Positions 1-6,612 of a stretch of 8,717 nt of DNA are shown piece after piece. The stretch is taken from assembly GCA_025058985.1 (NCBI GenBank), contig JANXEB010000053.1, forward strand, positions 1 through 8,717. Reading direction: 5' to 3'. The notes under the pieces were generated by a model. The model was not told the DNA's origin. It saw only the letters and a program-made list of their open reading frames with translations, and did not search any database. A program made the position numbers and the translations under genes. Source of the DNA: Candidatus Aenigmatarchaeota archaeon. Its GTDB lineage: Archaea > Aenigmatarchaeota > Aenigmatarchaeia > CG10238-14 > SpSt-28. The first letter of the stretch is position 1. Every line of letters starts with the position of its first letter.

Positions 1-1402
1 AGGTTTAGGTTTCGATGATATTTTAATAATTCCAAGAAAATCTATAGTAGAGAGTAGAAAAGAAACAGATGTTTCAACTATTTTAGCTAAAGATATAGTT
101 ATTAAAATCCCAATAATTTCTTCTAATATGATTAATGTAACAGAACATAAAATGGCTATAGCAATGGCAAGAGAGGGAGGTATTGGTATAATTCATAGAT
201 TTATGTCAATTGAAAAACAAGTAGAGGAAGTTAAAAGAGTAAAAAGAGCTGAAAACATTGTCATAGAAGATCCTTATACTATAAAGAAAGATAAAACTAT
301 TAAAGAGGTTAAAGAAGAAATGAAGAGACTAAATGTTAATGGATTGCTTATTGAAGAAAATGGTAAATTAATCGGAATTATTACAAAAAGAGATGTTTTA
401 TTGGCAGATGATAGTGAAAGAGTTTGTGATGTTATGACGAGCAGAGAAGATTTAATTTTTGCTAAATATGGTATAACAATAGATGAAGCTATGAAAATTT
501 TTAAAAAATATAAAATAGAAAAACTTCCATTAATAGATGATAGAGGTTTTATTAAGGGATTAATAACACTAAAGGATTTAATTAGTTTAAAGGAAAGATC
601 AAATGCAACGAAAGATAAAAAAGGAAGATTAATGGTCGGAGCAGCTATTGGAGTAAAGGATTGGTTGGAAAGAACTAGAGCGTTAATAGACTGTGAGACA
701 GATGTTATTGTGTTAGATGTAGCACATGCTCATTCGGATTTAGTTATAAAAACTATTAAGGAAATAAGAAGAGAATTTGGTGATAAACTTTGTTTAATAG
801 CAGGTAATGTTGCCACGGAAGAAGGTACATCGGATTTAATAAATGCTGGAGTAGATGCAGTAAAAGTAGGTATCGGTAGTGGAAGTATATGTATTACAAG
901 AATTGTTACTGGTTGTGGCGTGCCACAAATAACAGCTATAATGAAATGCAGTAAAGTTGCTAGAAAAGAGAATATTCCAATAATTTCTGATGGAGGTATA
1001 AAAAATTCTGGCGATATTGCTAAAGCTCTCGTTGCTGGAGCAAGTTCTGTTATGATAGGTAGTTTATTAGCTGGTACAGACGAAAGTCCTGGAGTTTTGA
1101 TAGTAAGGAATGGAAAAAAATATAAATTCTATAAAGGAATGGCATCTTCTCTATCAAATATTGAGAAAAAATTCGTTGAGGGCATTCAAATTAATGAAAC
1201 TCTAGATTATACACCAGAAGGATTAGAAGCAATTGTTCCGTACAAAGGTTCCGTTAAAGATGTTTTAACCCAGTTAGTAAATGGTTTAAAAAGTGCAATG
1301 AGTTATTGTGGTGTTAAAAGTGTTATAGAATTAAATAGTAATGTTAAGTTTATAAAAGTTAACAGAATAAAAGAAACCTTACCTGAAATAGAGTTTATAT
1401 GA
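1..1402 (+). CDS. guaB: IMP dehydrogenase / GMP reductase family enzyme with two CBS domains (5' partial)
   Basis: The reading frame is open from base 2, so the gene begins outside the window and the ATG at 128 is internal: the 42 codons before it encode the family's N-terminal signature (GLGFDDILIIPRKS, then DVST). The enzyme is a TIM barrel of purine nucleotide metabolism. Counting from the Met at 128, MAIAMAREGGIGIIHR follows at once, two CBS domains occupy about 45-155, a DVAHAHS cofactor-site aspartate lies near 197, and the K+ loop GIGSGSIC ends in the catalytic Cys255 (codon 890-892), followed by ITR. ISDGGI.NSGDIAKAL..GA is the phosphate-binding region. C-terminal PEG..A.VPYKG and GLKSAMSYCG are IMPDH-like. 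The oddity is the flap: where IMPDH has a catalytic Arg-Tyr pair, this protein reads NIEKKFVEG, closer to the KKY/KRH of GMP reductases. IMP dehydrogenase is the default name, but GMP reductase activity is possible. The next gene overlaps by ATGA. Confidence 0.88.
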   Translation, partial: GLGFDDILIIPRKSIVESRKETDVSTILAKDIVIKIPIISSNMINVTEHKMAIAMAREGGIGIIHRFMSIEKQVEEVKRVKRAENIVIEDPYTIKKDKTIKEVKEEMKRLNVNGLLIEENGKLIGIITKRDVLLADDSERVCDVMTSREDLIFAKYGITIDEAMKIFKKYKIEKLPLIDDRGFIKGLITLKDLISLKERSNATKDKKGRLMVGAAIGVKDWLERTRALIDCETDVIVLDVAHAHSDLVIKTIKEIRREFGDKLCLIAGNVATEEGTSDLINAGVDAVKVGIGSGSICITRIVTGCGVPQITAIMKCSKVARKENIPIISDGGIKNSGDIAKALVAGASSVMIGSLLAGTDESPGVLIVRNGKKYKFYKGMASSLSNIEKKFVEGIQINETLDYTPEGLEAIVPYKGSVKDVLTQLVNGLKSAMSYCGVKSVIELNSNVKFIKVNRIKETLPEIEFI

Positions 1403-2025
1403 AAATTTTGGCTTTAGGTTGTTTACATTATCCAAATAATAAAAAGGAGTTTTTGGAAAGTTTGAATAAAATAGAAGAAAAAATAGATCTCTTTTTAATA
1501 CTAGGAGATCTGGCAAATTCAACTTTTGATTATTTAGAAGTTTATGATTATATAAAAAATGTTTCGAAAAACATTATAGGAATTTTCGGAAATATTGAAA
1601 AAAATAAAGAAGAGATAAAAAATTCTTGTAAAAAAATAAAATTTTTAGATGATAGTTCATCTGTTTTTTATAAATATCTTTTCATAGGAACTACTGGTAG
1701 TTCTGATAAAAAATTTGATGAAAGTTTGCACTTAAAAAGAGTTAAATTTGTTAAAGAAAAATTAAAATCTTCTAGAAAAAATTATCAAACTATTTTATTA
1801 ATTCATTATGTTCCAAGTCCAAAATTATTAATAGGAGAAGAAAGAAGTAAAAGTAAATTTTTAAGTTCAGAAGCATATGAAAAAATAATAATTGAAAACA
1901 AACCTAATATAGTTTTTTATGCACATTCTCACTTATCTTTACCATTACAAACAATAGCAGGAATACCCTTCATAAATACTTCTTTTTATGCTAATAACGG
2001 AATATTAAAACTGAATTTATTGTGA
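1399..2025 (+). CDS. small calcineurin-like metallophosphoesterase with altered metal-site motifs
   Basis: This 208-residue protein has the spacing of a compact calcineurin-like phosphoesterase (YfcE/Icc-like): ALGCLH at 5-10, LILGDL at 33-38, GIFGNIE at 61-67, LLIHYVPSP at 133-141 and FYAHSH at 173-178. Family members normally bind two metal ions with D-x-H, GD, GN(H/C)D, H and GH(S/T)H. Here the motif-I aspartate is Cys8 and the third motif reads GNIE instead of GNHD, while Asp37, Asn65, His136, His176 and His178 remain. It may therefore bind one metal, have a changed activity, or be a non-catalytic nucleotide-binding protein; the substrate cannot be told. It starts inside the stop of the upstream gene (ATGA) and ends inside the start of the herA-like gene (GTGA), with no Shine-Dalgarno sequence, so translation is probably coupled. 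It is far too short to be Mre11 and has no DNA-capping region. Confidence 0.72.
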   Translation: MKILALGCLHYPNNKKEFLESLNKIEEKIDLFLILGDLANSTFDYLEVYDYIKNVSKNIIGIFGNIEKNKEEIKNSCKKIKFLDDSSSVFYKYLFIGTTGSSDKKFDESLHLKRVKFVKEKLKSSRKNYQTILLIHYVPSPKLLIGEERSKSKFLSSEAYEKIIIENKPNIVFYAHSHLSLPLQTIAGIPFINTSFYANNGILKLNLL

Positions 2026-3449
2026 TAGGAAAAGTAATATCTTTTGAAAATACCCCGAATACAAAAGAATTTTGGTTTATAACAAGTAGTTCCATAAATG
2101 TGGGCACTTTTGTTAAAGTAGATAATGTTGTAGCAAAAGTTGTAGAAATAGTTAACACTAATAAATATTACTCAAACATTTTTTCGTTAAAAGAATTTTT
2201 TGATACTGGTAGAGAAATGAAAGATTTTTTACCAGTAGATAAATGGGATGTTACTCTAGCTAAAGCTATAAACATTTGCTCTTTGGAGAATGGTCATATA
2301 AAAGGGATTGATAATGTGATTAAAGCTGGCTCTACTGTTAATGAACTAAATAAAGAAGATATAACTACTGTTCTAGGTTTAGATGAAAAAGGTATTTCTA
2401 TTGGTTGTTTAAAGTTTAATGGAATGGAAATTAAACTAAACATAGACAAATTGTTTAGAAAACATTGTGCAATAATTGCTCAATCTGGTTATGGAAAAAG
2501 TTACACTGTACAAGTTATACTAGAAGAGTTTTTAAAGATGGAAAATAAATTACCAGCTGTTGTAATAATAGATACACATGGTGAATATACGTATTTTCAG
2601 GATTATTTTCCTCAAAAATTCAAGAATTTTTCCATAGAGGAAGTAAGGTTCGCTGCCTATGAACTAACTGAAGAGAGAATTGGTGAAGTTTTACCAGAAT
2701 TGACAGAGATCGGTAAAAGAGAGTTGAGAAAAGTTATAAAAAATTTGAAGGAAAAGAAAAAGGTTTTTGATTTTAAAGATATAATATTGGAAGTAGAAAG
2801 AAGTAAAATAAACGAAAATGTTAAAGCACCTATGCTTTCTTCCTTAGAAATGCTAGATTCTCTTAATCTTTTTAGTAAGGTTTCTTTTCCATTATTGGAG
2901 GATGAAATAAAACCAAACAAGATTATAAACTTTGATATTTCACAAACAATTAGTTTGAGGAAGAAACAAACTTTTGTTTCTTTGCTTTTAAGAAATTTAT
3001 TTAATTTAATAATTGAGAAAAAAATACCGCCAACTATAATTTTTATAGAAGAAGGTCACCAATTTGCTCCAGAGATCGAAGATAAGTTTAGAGCTTTATC
3101 TAAGGGCATAATAGAGACTATTGCTAGAGAAGGAAGAAAATTTGCTATTGGATTAGTTTTGATATCACAAAGACCAATACAGTTAAGTAAAACAGCTTTA
3201 AGTCAATGCGATACAAAAATAATAATGCATTTAAGTAATCCGTATGATATAGATTATATTGGAAGAAGTGTTGAACAATTAACTAATGAAGAGCTAAACT
3301 CTTTAACCTCTTTATCAATAGGAGAAGCATTTGTTTGCGGAGAAGTAGTCAGATTTCCTATTTTGATTAAAGTAAAAGAGAAATCTTTAAAGAGTATAAA
3401 TACTAGTAGAAGCTTTTCTGAGATTATTTCTGAGTTTGAAAAAGCTTAA
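2022..3449 (+). CDS. herA: HerA-like hexameric DNA-translocating ATPase
   Basis: The 475-residue protein follows the HerA/FtsK plan. The N-terminal 120 residues or so begin MIGKVISF and form a beta-rich region fitting a HAS-barrel. The RecA-like core has a Walker A AQSGYGKS at 153-160 (Lys159, Ser160; the first glycine is alanine), VVIIDTHGEY at 180-189, FIEEGHQFAPE at 341-351 with the acidic pair 343-344, the arginine-finger segment AREGRKF at 368-374, and LISQRP at 380-385. ALSQCDTKIIM and GEAFVCGEVVRFPI near the end are also typical. In archaea HerA works with the nuclease NurA, alongside Mre11-Rad50, in DNA-end resection. No nurA, rad50 or mre11 is visible here, so the partner is unknown, and another HerA/DUF87-family translocase remains possible. 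The GTG start is chosen because it overlaps the upstream TGA (GTGA) and gives the usual MIGKV beginning. Confidence 0.85.
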   Translation: MIGKVISFENTPNTKEFWFITSSSINVGTFVKVDNVVAKVVEIVNTNKYYSNIFSLKEFFDTGREMKDFLPVDKWDVTLAKAINICSLENGHIKGIDNVIKAGSTVNELNKEDITTVLGLDEKGISIGCLKFNGMEIKLNIDKLFRKHCAIIAQSGYGKSYTVQVILEEFLKMENKLPAVVIIDTHGEYTYFQDYFPQKFKNFSIEEVRFAAYELTEERIGEVLPELTEIGKRELRKVIKNLKEKKKVFDFKDIILEVERSKINENVKAPMLSSLEMLDSLNLFSKVSFPLLEDEIKPNKIINFDISQTISLRKKQTFVSLLLRNLFNLIIEKKIPPTIIFIEEGHQFAPEIEDKFRALSKGIIETIAREGRKFAIGLVLISQRPIQLSKTALSQCDTKIIMHLSNPYDIDYIGRSVEQLTNEELNSLTSLSIGEAFVCGEVVRFPILIKVKEKSLKSINTSRSFSEIISEFEKA

Positions 3450-3455
3450 CTTTTT
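3439..3455. terminator. possible bidirectional terminator at convergent stop codons
   Basis: AAAAAG (3439-3444) and CTTTTT (3450-3455) form a perfect 6-bp inverted repeat around CTTAA. The loop holds both stop codons: TAA at 3447-3449 on plus and TTA at 3446-3448 for the minus-strand gene. Each strand therefore meets a T5 run one or two bases after its own stop. Archaeal intrinsic termination needs mainly a T-rich stretch, so this could end both transcripts. The stem is short and the region AT-rich, so confidence is modest. Confidence 0.35.
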
Positions 3456-3892
3456 GAAGTTTGTAACTCGTATACTTCTTTTATTTCGTTAAGCAGTTGA
3501 GACATTTCTCTAGATATTTTTACCATTTCTTCTGTATATTTTCTTAAATCTGTAATTATTTTTTCTATTATTCTCTTTTCCTCAGGACTATCAAATATTT
3601 TTTGTATTCTTTCTTGTATTGGTTTAAAAACTTGGATAGATAATGTATTATAATCTATTATTAAATTATCTCCCTCTATTTTATAGTCAAATTGTATTTT
3701 TAACACATCATCTCTACCTACGGATAATTGTTGTAATTTTTCAAAAACTTTTTGATTCAATTCTCCCACTACTTGTGCTACTTTTTCATTCGGTATATGA
3801 GGAAAACTTGTTTTTCTAGCTGCGAATAAACTTTTTCTTATTTTCACACCAAAACCAGTAGTTTTTATATATCCAGTAGTTATCATTGGCAT
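3446..3892 (-). CDS. small archaeal protein of unknown function, DUF2258-like
   Basis: This 148-residue protein begins MPMITTGYIKTTGFGVKIRK and continues LFAARK, which recalls the archaeal family DUF2258 (S/T-TGY.....G.....R..LFA...). I assign it from memory of that pattern; no function is known to me. After the opening segment comes a helical stretch at about 34-56, then beta strands with alternating polar and hydrophobic residues at 62-90 (DVLKIQFDYKIEG, LIIDYNTLSIQVF). From about 101 to 142 there is a long charged, heptad-like helix rich in E, K, I and L, likely a coiled coil or oligomerisation helix. No signal peptide, membrane segment or cysteines are seen. It is the last gene of the minus-strand run, 24 bp after sufD, and its stop shares TTAA with the herA-like gene. 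A second in-frame ATG at residue 3 is an alternative start; no Shine-Dalgarno sequence favours either. Confidence 0.62.
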   Translation of the reverse strand: MPMITTGYIKTTGFGVKIRKSLFAARKTSFPHIPNEKVAQVVGELNQKVFEKLQQLSVGRDDVLKIQFDYKIEGDNLIIDYNTLSIQVFKPIQERIQKIFDSPEEKRIIEKIITDLRKYTEEMVKISREMSQLLNEIKEVYELQTSKS

Positions 3893-3916
3893 ATATATTA
3901 TATTAAATAAAGAAAA

Positions 3917-3925
3917 TTAATATAA
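3917..3925 (-). promoter_or_regulatory. possible TATA box for the DUF2258-like gene
   Basis: On the minus strand TTATATTAA spans the end of sufD and is centred about 29 nt before the ATG at 3892. Archaeal TATA boxes lie near -26 from the transcription start, so a near-leaderless transcript would result. The region is so AT-rich that chance matches are common, and read-through from sufD is equally possible. Confidence 0.28.
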
Positions 3926-4936
3926 CAGATCTTTTATTACTATTTTTTCATTCTTTAAAACCTTCTCAATTATTTTAAAGTTCAAATCCATAAAGCTTTT
4001 ATCACTTGTCTTTTTTATTAAGGATCCAAGAAAACCTTTTGTAATTAAGTTTTTTGCCTCGTTTTCGTTAATTCCTCTTGATGTAAGATAAAAAAGCTTT
4101 TCATCATCTAAATAGCTACAACTACTATTATGACATGCCTTCACTTTATTGTTTTTTATTATTAGTATTGGTAAGAGTTGTGAAGAAGAATCTTTTGTTA
4201 CGTGTAATGTATTTAAAGAGGCGAACGCTTCAGAATCTATAGAATCTTTACCGATTTTCATTAAACTCTTTACTATAACTTTTGATTCATTATATAAAAT
4301 GCCTCTAAAATAAATTTTTGATGATGTGCTTGGTTTTAAGTTGTTGAAGTTTGAGAAGAAATCTATTTTGTTACTGTTTTTGCAAAGACAAATGTTTTTT
4401 AAATTTATTGAAGAATGTTTTGTTTTAAGTAAATTATCTAATCTTATTTTTAACATACTATCAAAAATAGATAAATCAAAATTTACATTACTGTTTTCTA
4501 TTATGTTTCTAATGTTTGCAAATCTTATTCTATTTTTGTTTGAAAAAGAAAAGAAAAAAACATCAATATTTGAATTTTTGAAAAACATATTAATGTTTAA
4601 TTTTTGGAACGATTTTTTTTCTATAAGGTCTATCAAATAAATAAAAGTTTTATTGTTTGAGTTTGAAAAAAATATGTCCAAACTACTTTTATCTATTGAA
4701 GATGGATTAAAAAAAATTCTAAGAAATTCTTTATAGTTACTTAGTTTTATTGATTTTTTTGTAGTTGGTAAATTTGAGAAATTTTCTATTTTATTATTAG
4801 ATATTATTATATAGTTTTCAAAATCTAATTCAATTTTTTTTGCATCAATTTTTTCAATATTTTTTATATATTCTTTTTCATTAAAATCATAAAACAAATC
4901 ATTATATTTGAAAATTTCACTTTCTTTAAACTTCAT
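3917..4936 (-). CDS. sufD: divergent SufD-like Fe-S cluster assembly scaffold subunit
   Basis: The C-terminal part of this 339-residue protein carries the SufB/SufD signature: a beta-helix core with RGILYNESKVIVK and EAFASLNTLHVTKDS at about 211-250, then PILIIKNNKVKACH and, after a short loop, LDDEKLFYLTSRGINENEAKNLITKGFL at 276-303. His269 matches the conserved SufD histidine that lies at the SufB-SufD interface and takes part in cluster assembly. SufD pairs with SufB and two SufC ATPases in the cytoplasmic SufBC2D scaffold. The first 200 residues are poorly conserved and unusually rich in Asn, Lys, Phe and Ser. Cysteines flank the key histidine (Cys268, Cys273), with another C-x-C at 183-185. 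The gene starts one base after the sufB stop, so the two are certainly co-transcribed. SufD and not a second SufB is preferred from its position, short length and lack of SufB-specific N-terminal motifs. Confidence 0.82.
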   Translation of the reverse strand: MKFKESEIFKYNDLFYDFNEKEYIKNIEKIDAKKIELDFENYIIISNNKIENFSNLPTTKKSIKLSNYKEFLRIFFNPSSIDKSSLDIFFSNSNNKTFIYLIDLIEKKSFQKLNINMFFKNSNIDVFFFSFSNKNRIRFANIRNIIENSNVNFDLSIFDSMLKIRLDNLLKTKHSSINLKNICLCKNSNKIDFFSNFNNLKPSTSSKIYFRGILYNESKVIVKSLMKIGKDSIDSEAFASLNTLHVTKDSSSQLLPILIIKNNKVKACHNSSCSYLDDEKLFYLTSRGINENEAKNLITKGFLGSLIKKTSDKSFMDLNFKIIEKVLKNEKIVIKDLLY

Positions 4937-4937
4937 T

Positions 4938-6275
4938 TCATATATTTTCCGATATTTCCAATTCTATTAATCTTTTAAATTCTACCGAATGTTCTAGCGG
5001 AATTTGTTTTATGAAATCGTTAAAGAAACCTGTTACTAATAAACAAATAGCTTTGTCTTCATCAATTCCTCTTGACATTAAGTAAAATAATTTATCTTCA
5101 CTAATTTTTCCTGTAAAAGTTTCATGTATGAAAGTTGATGAATTGTTTCTTATATCTGAATAAGGAATACTATTACTTTTAGACATTTCATCTAATATCA
5201 AAGAGTTACATTTTACAAATGCTTTTGAAAAATCTGCACTTTTACCTATTTTTACTAAACCTCTATAAGTAGTTTCTCCTCCATTTTGCGAAACAGATTT
5301 TGCTATTATAGTTGATTTAGTGTTTTTGGCTAAATGAATAACTTTGGCGCCAGTATCTTGTATTTGGTCTTTTCCAGCATATGTTACGCTTAAAAACTCT
5401 GCGCTAGAATTTTTTCCAATTAAATAAACACTAGGGTATTTCATAGTAACTTTACTTCCTATATTTGCATCTACCCATTCTATTCTTGCATTTTCATAGA
5501 CAAAGGCTCTTTTTGTAACTAAATTATAAACATTTTTGCTCCAATTTTGCAAGGTTATATATCTAACTTTTGAATTCTTTAGGGCAACAATTTCTACTAC
5601 AGCTGAATGTAAAGAATGTTTTGAATATGTGGGTGCACTACATCCTTCTATATAAGTTAATTCACTACCAACATCAGCTATTATCAATGTTCTTTCAAAT
5701 TGACCAATTTTTTCTACATTCATTCTAAAAAATGTTTGTAAAGGAAGAGGAACTTTTTTGTATGGAGGTACATAAATAAAGGAACCACCACTAAAAAAGG
5801 CTGTATTTAAAGCTGCAAACTTATTATCACTAGGAGGAACAATTTTTCCCAACCATTTTTTAAATATATTTGGATAATTTTTAAGTGCATCATCAGGATA
5901 AGTAAAAATTATTCCTTCTTTTTTAAGTTCTTCTCTAACTTTTTTTAGTATTATTTCGCTATCAAATTGAGCTTCTATACCACCTAAATACCTTTTTTCT
6001 ATTTCAGGAATTTTCAATTCTTCATATATTTTTCTAATTTTTTTTGGCAGTTTTTCCCAATCACTAGCTATATCTATTTCAGGTTTTGCATAATAAGTTA
6101 TATTAAAATCTATTTTACTCAAATCGGGTCCCCATTTGGGGATAGGTTTTGAAAAAAAGGTTTTAAGACCTTTTAATCTAAATTTTTTTACAAAATTTGG
6201 CTCGTTTTTTATTTTGGAAATTTCTTCAACTATTTTTTCAGAAGGAAATCCTTTTATAAGATATTTGTATTTCAT
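4938..6275 (-). CDS. sufB: Fe-S cluster assembly scaffold protein SufB
   Basis: This is a clear SufB, 445 residues from the chosen ATG. Family blocks appear in order: EISKIKNEP, PKWGPDLS, VPPSDNKFAALN, GGSFIYVPP, NVEKIGQFERTLIIADVGS, YIEGCSAP, HSLHSAVVEI, QNWSKNVYNLVTKRA, EWVDANIGSKVTMKYPSVY, QDTGAKVIHLAKNT and EDKLFYLMSRGID. Cys356 (in FVKCNSLILDE) matches the SufB cysteine thought to start cluster assembly, and His384-Glu385 match the conserved HE near the SufD interface. The N-terminal cysteine motif of some bacterial SufB proteins is absent. SufB is the main scaffold of the SufBC2D complex. ATG at 6275 is preferred because it overlaps the regulator's TGA as ATGA; a TTG at 6284 would add only three residues. 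sufD follows after one base, and sufC is not in the window. Confidence 0.95.
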   Translation of the reverse strand: MKYKYLIKGFPSEKIVEEISKIKNEPNFVKKFRLKGLKTFFSKPIPKWGPDLSKIDFNITYYAKPEIDIASDWEKLPKKIRKIYEELKIPEIEKRYLGGIEAQFDSEIILKKVREELKKEGIIFTYPDDALKNYPNIFKKWLGKIVPPSDNKFAALNTAFFSGGSFIYVPPYKKVPLPLQTFFRMNVEKIGQFERTLIIADVGSELTYIEGCSAPTYSKHSLHSAVVEIVALKNSKVRYITLQNWSKNVYNLVTKRAFVYENARIEWVDANIGSKVTMKYPSVYLIGKNSSAEFLSVTYAGKDQIQDTGAKVIHLAKNTKSTIIAKSVSQNGGETTYRGLVKIGKSADFSKAFVKCNSLILDEMSKSNSIPYSDIRNNSSTFIHETFTGKISEDKLFYLMSRGIDEDKAICLLVTGFFNDFIKQIPLEHSVEFKRLIELEISENI

Positions 6276-6592
6276 TTTAAACAAGGGGCTATTAGTTTTT
6301 TGTTTTTATAATAGTTTTTAGTTATTTTCAAAAGTTTTTTATAAATATCTTCTTTTTTCATATTTCCTTTTACAATGTTCATACAAAGTTTATCAAGTTC
6401 TTTTTTCATGCACTTTTTTATTCTTATTCCAGAACCTCTTTTTTCGTTTAAATATAAAGATACAAGAGATTGTGAAATACCTAGATTTTTTGCAATTTTT
6501 TGTTGAGTTAGAAAATTTCTTAATTTTTTTACCATATATTTTCTAATTGCTGGCAAAATTTTTTCAGAAAACTCTTTACATAATAAGTTCAT
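6272..6592 (-). CDS. HTH transcriptional regulator, COG2522-like, probable regulator of the suf operon
   Basis: The protein has 106 residues. It opens LLCKEFSEKILPAIRK (3-18), which resembles the C-E...LPAIR start of archaeal COG2522 regulators, and then has a Cro/XRE-type helix-turn-helix at about 27-53: QQKIAKNLGISQSLVSLYLNEKRG, with GISQSLVS as turn and recognition helix. The remainder is helical and very lysine-rich. Four cysteines (5, 61, 70, 104) could bind an Fe-S cluster or metal, but no compact CxxC is present. The gene leads sufB and sufD, overlapping the sufB ATG by four bases, and is preceded by a perfect palindrome beside a TATA-like box. These facts together suggest an autoregulator of Fe-S assembly; the COG label comes from memory and the sensing role is inference. 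The first ATG after the palindrome is taken as start; there is no Shine-Dalgarno sequence. Confidence 0.8.
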   Translation of the reverse strand: MNLLCKEFSEKILPAIRKYMVKKLRNFLTQQKIAKNLGISQSLVSLYLNEKRGSGIRIKKCMKKELDKLCMNIVKGNMKKEDIYKKLLKITKNYYKNKKLIAPCLK

Positions 6593-6595
6593 AAA

Positions 6596-6612
6596 TTATT
6601 ACAGTGTAATAA
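6596..6612 (-). promoter_or_regulatory. 17-bp perfect palindrome, candidate operator of the HTH-suf operon
   Basis: The plus strand reads TTATTACA G TGTAATAA: two 8-base arms that are exact reverse complements around one central base. Allowing one extra A, the symmetry extends a few bases outward on both sides (into AAATT/AATTT). It ends three bases before the regulator's ATG and begins right after the TATA-like box, a position where a bound repressor would block RNA polymerase recruitment. A dimeric HTH protein is a natural reader of such a site. I did not notice a second copy elsewhere in the window. Confidence 0.6.

Noticed and set aside
128..130. ATG as start of the IMPDH-family gene
   Set aside because: The frame is open upstream to base 2 and encodes the conserved N-terminal FDD...P and DVST segment, so this Met is internal and the gene is cut by the window edge.
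2657..2920. Minus-strand reading frame inside the herA-like gene
   Set aside because: It is opposite a well-supported ATPase domain and Ser/Phe-rich, with no motif; a shadow.
1399..3449. Idea that the phosphoesterase-HerA pair is an Mre11-HerA resection operon
   Set aside because: The phosphoesterase has only 208 residues, lacks Mre11's capping and C-terminal regions, and has lost canonical metal ligands; the similarity is limited to the shared fold.
4326..4640. Plus-strand reading frame of 104 codons inside sufD
   Set aside because: It is a Phe/Leu/Ile-rich mirror of an Asn/Lys-rich gene and shows no family motif; it is an antisense shadow.
4550..4640. Runs of A and T in sufD as terminators or regulatory tracts
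   Set aside because: They encode Lys/Asn/Phe codons within an intact reading frame and are expected at this base composition.
6282..6284. TTG as sufB start
   Set aside because: It would add only three residues; the ATG at 6273-6275 forms a standard ATGA overlap with the regulator's stop and is the likelier start.
6136..6321. Plus-strand short frame across the sufB start
   Set aside because: It lies opposite conserved sufB codons and has no homology signal or promoter; a shadow.
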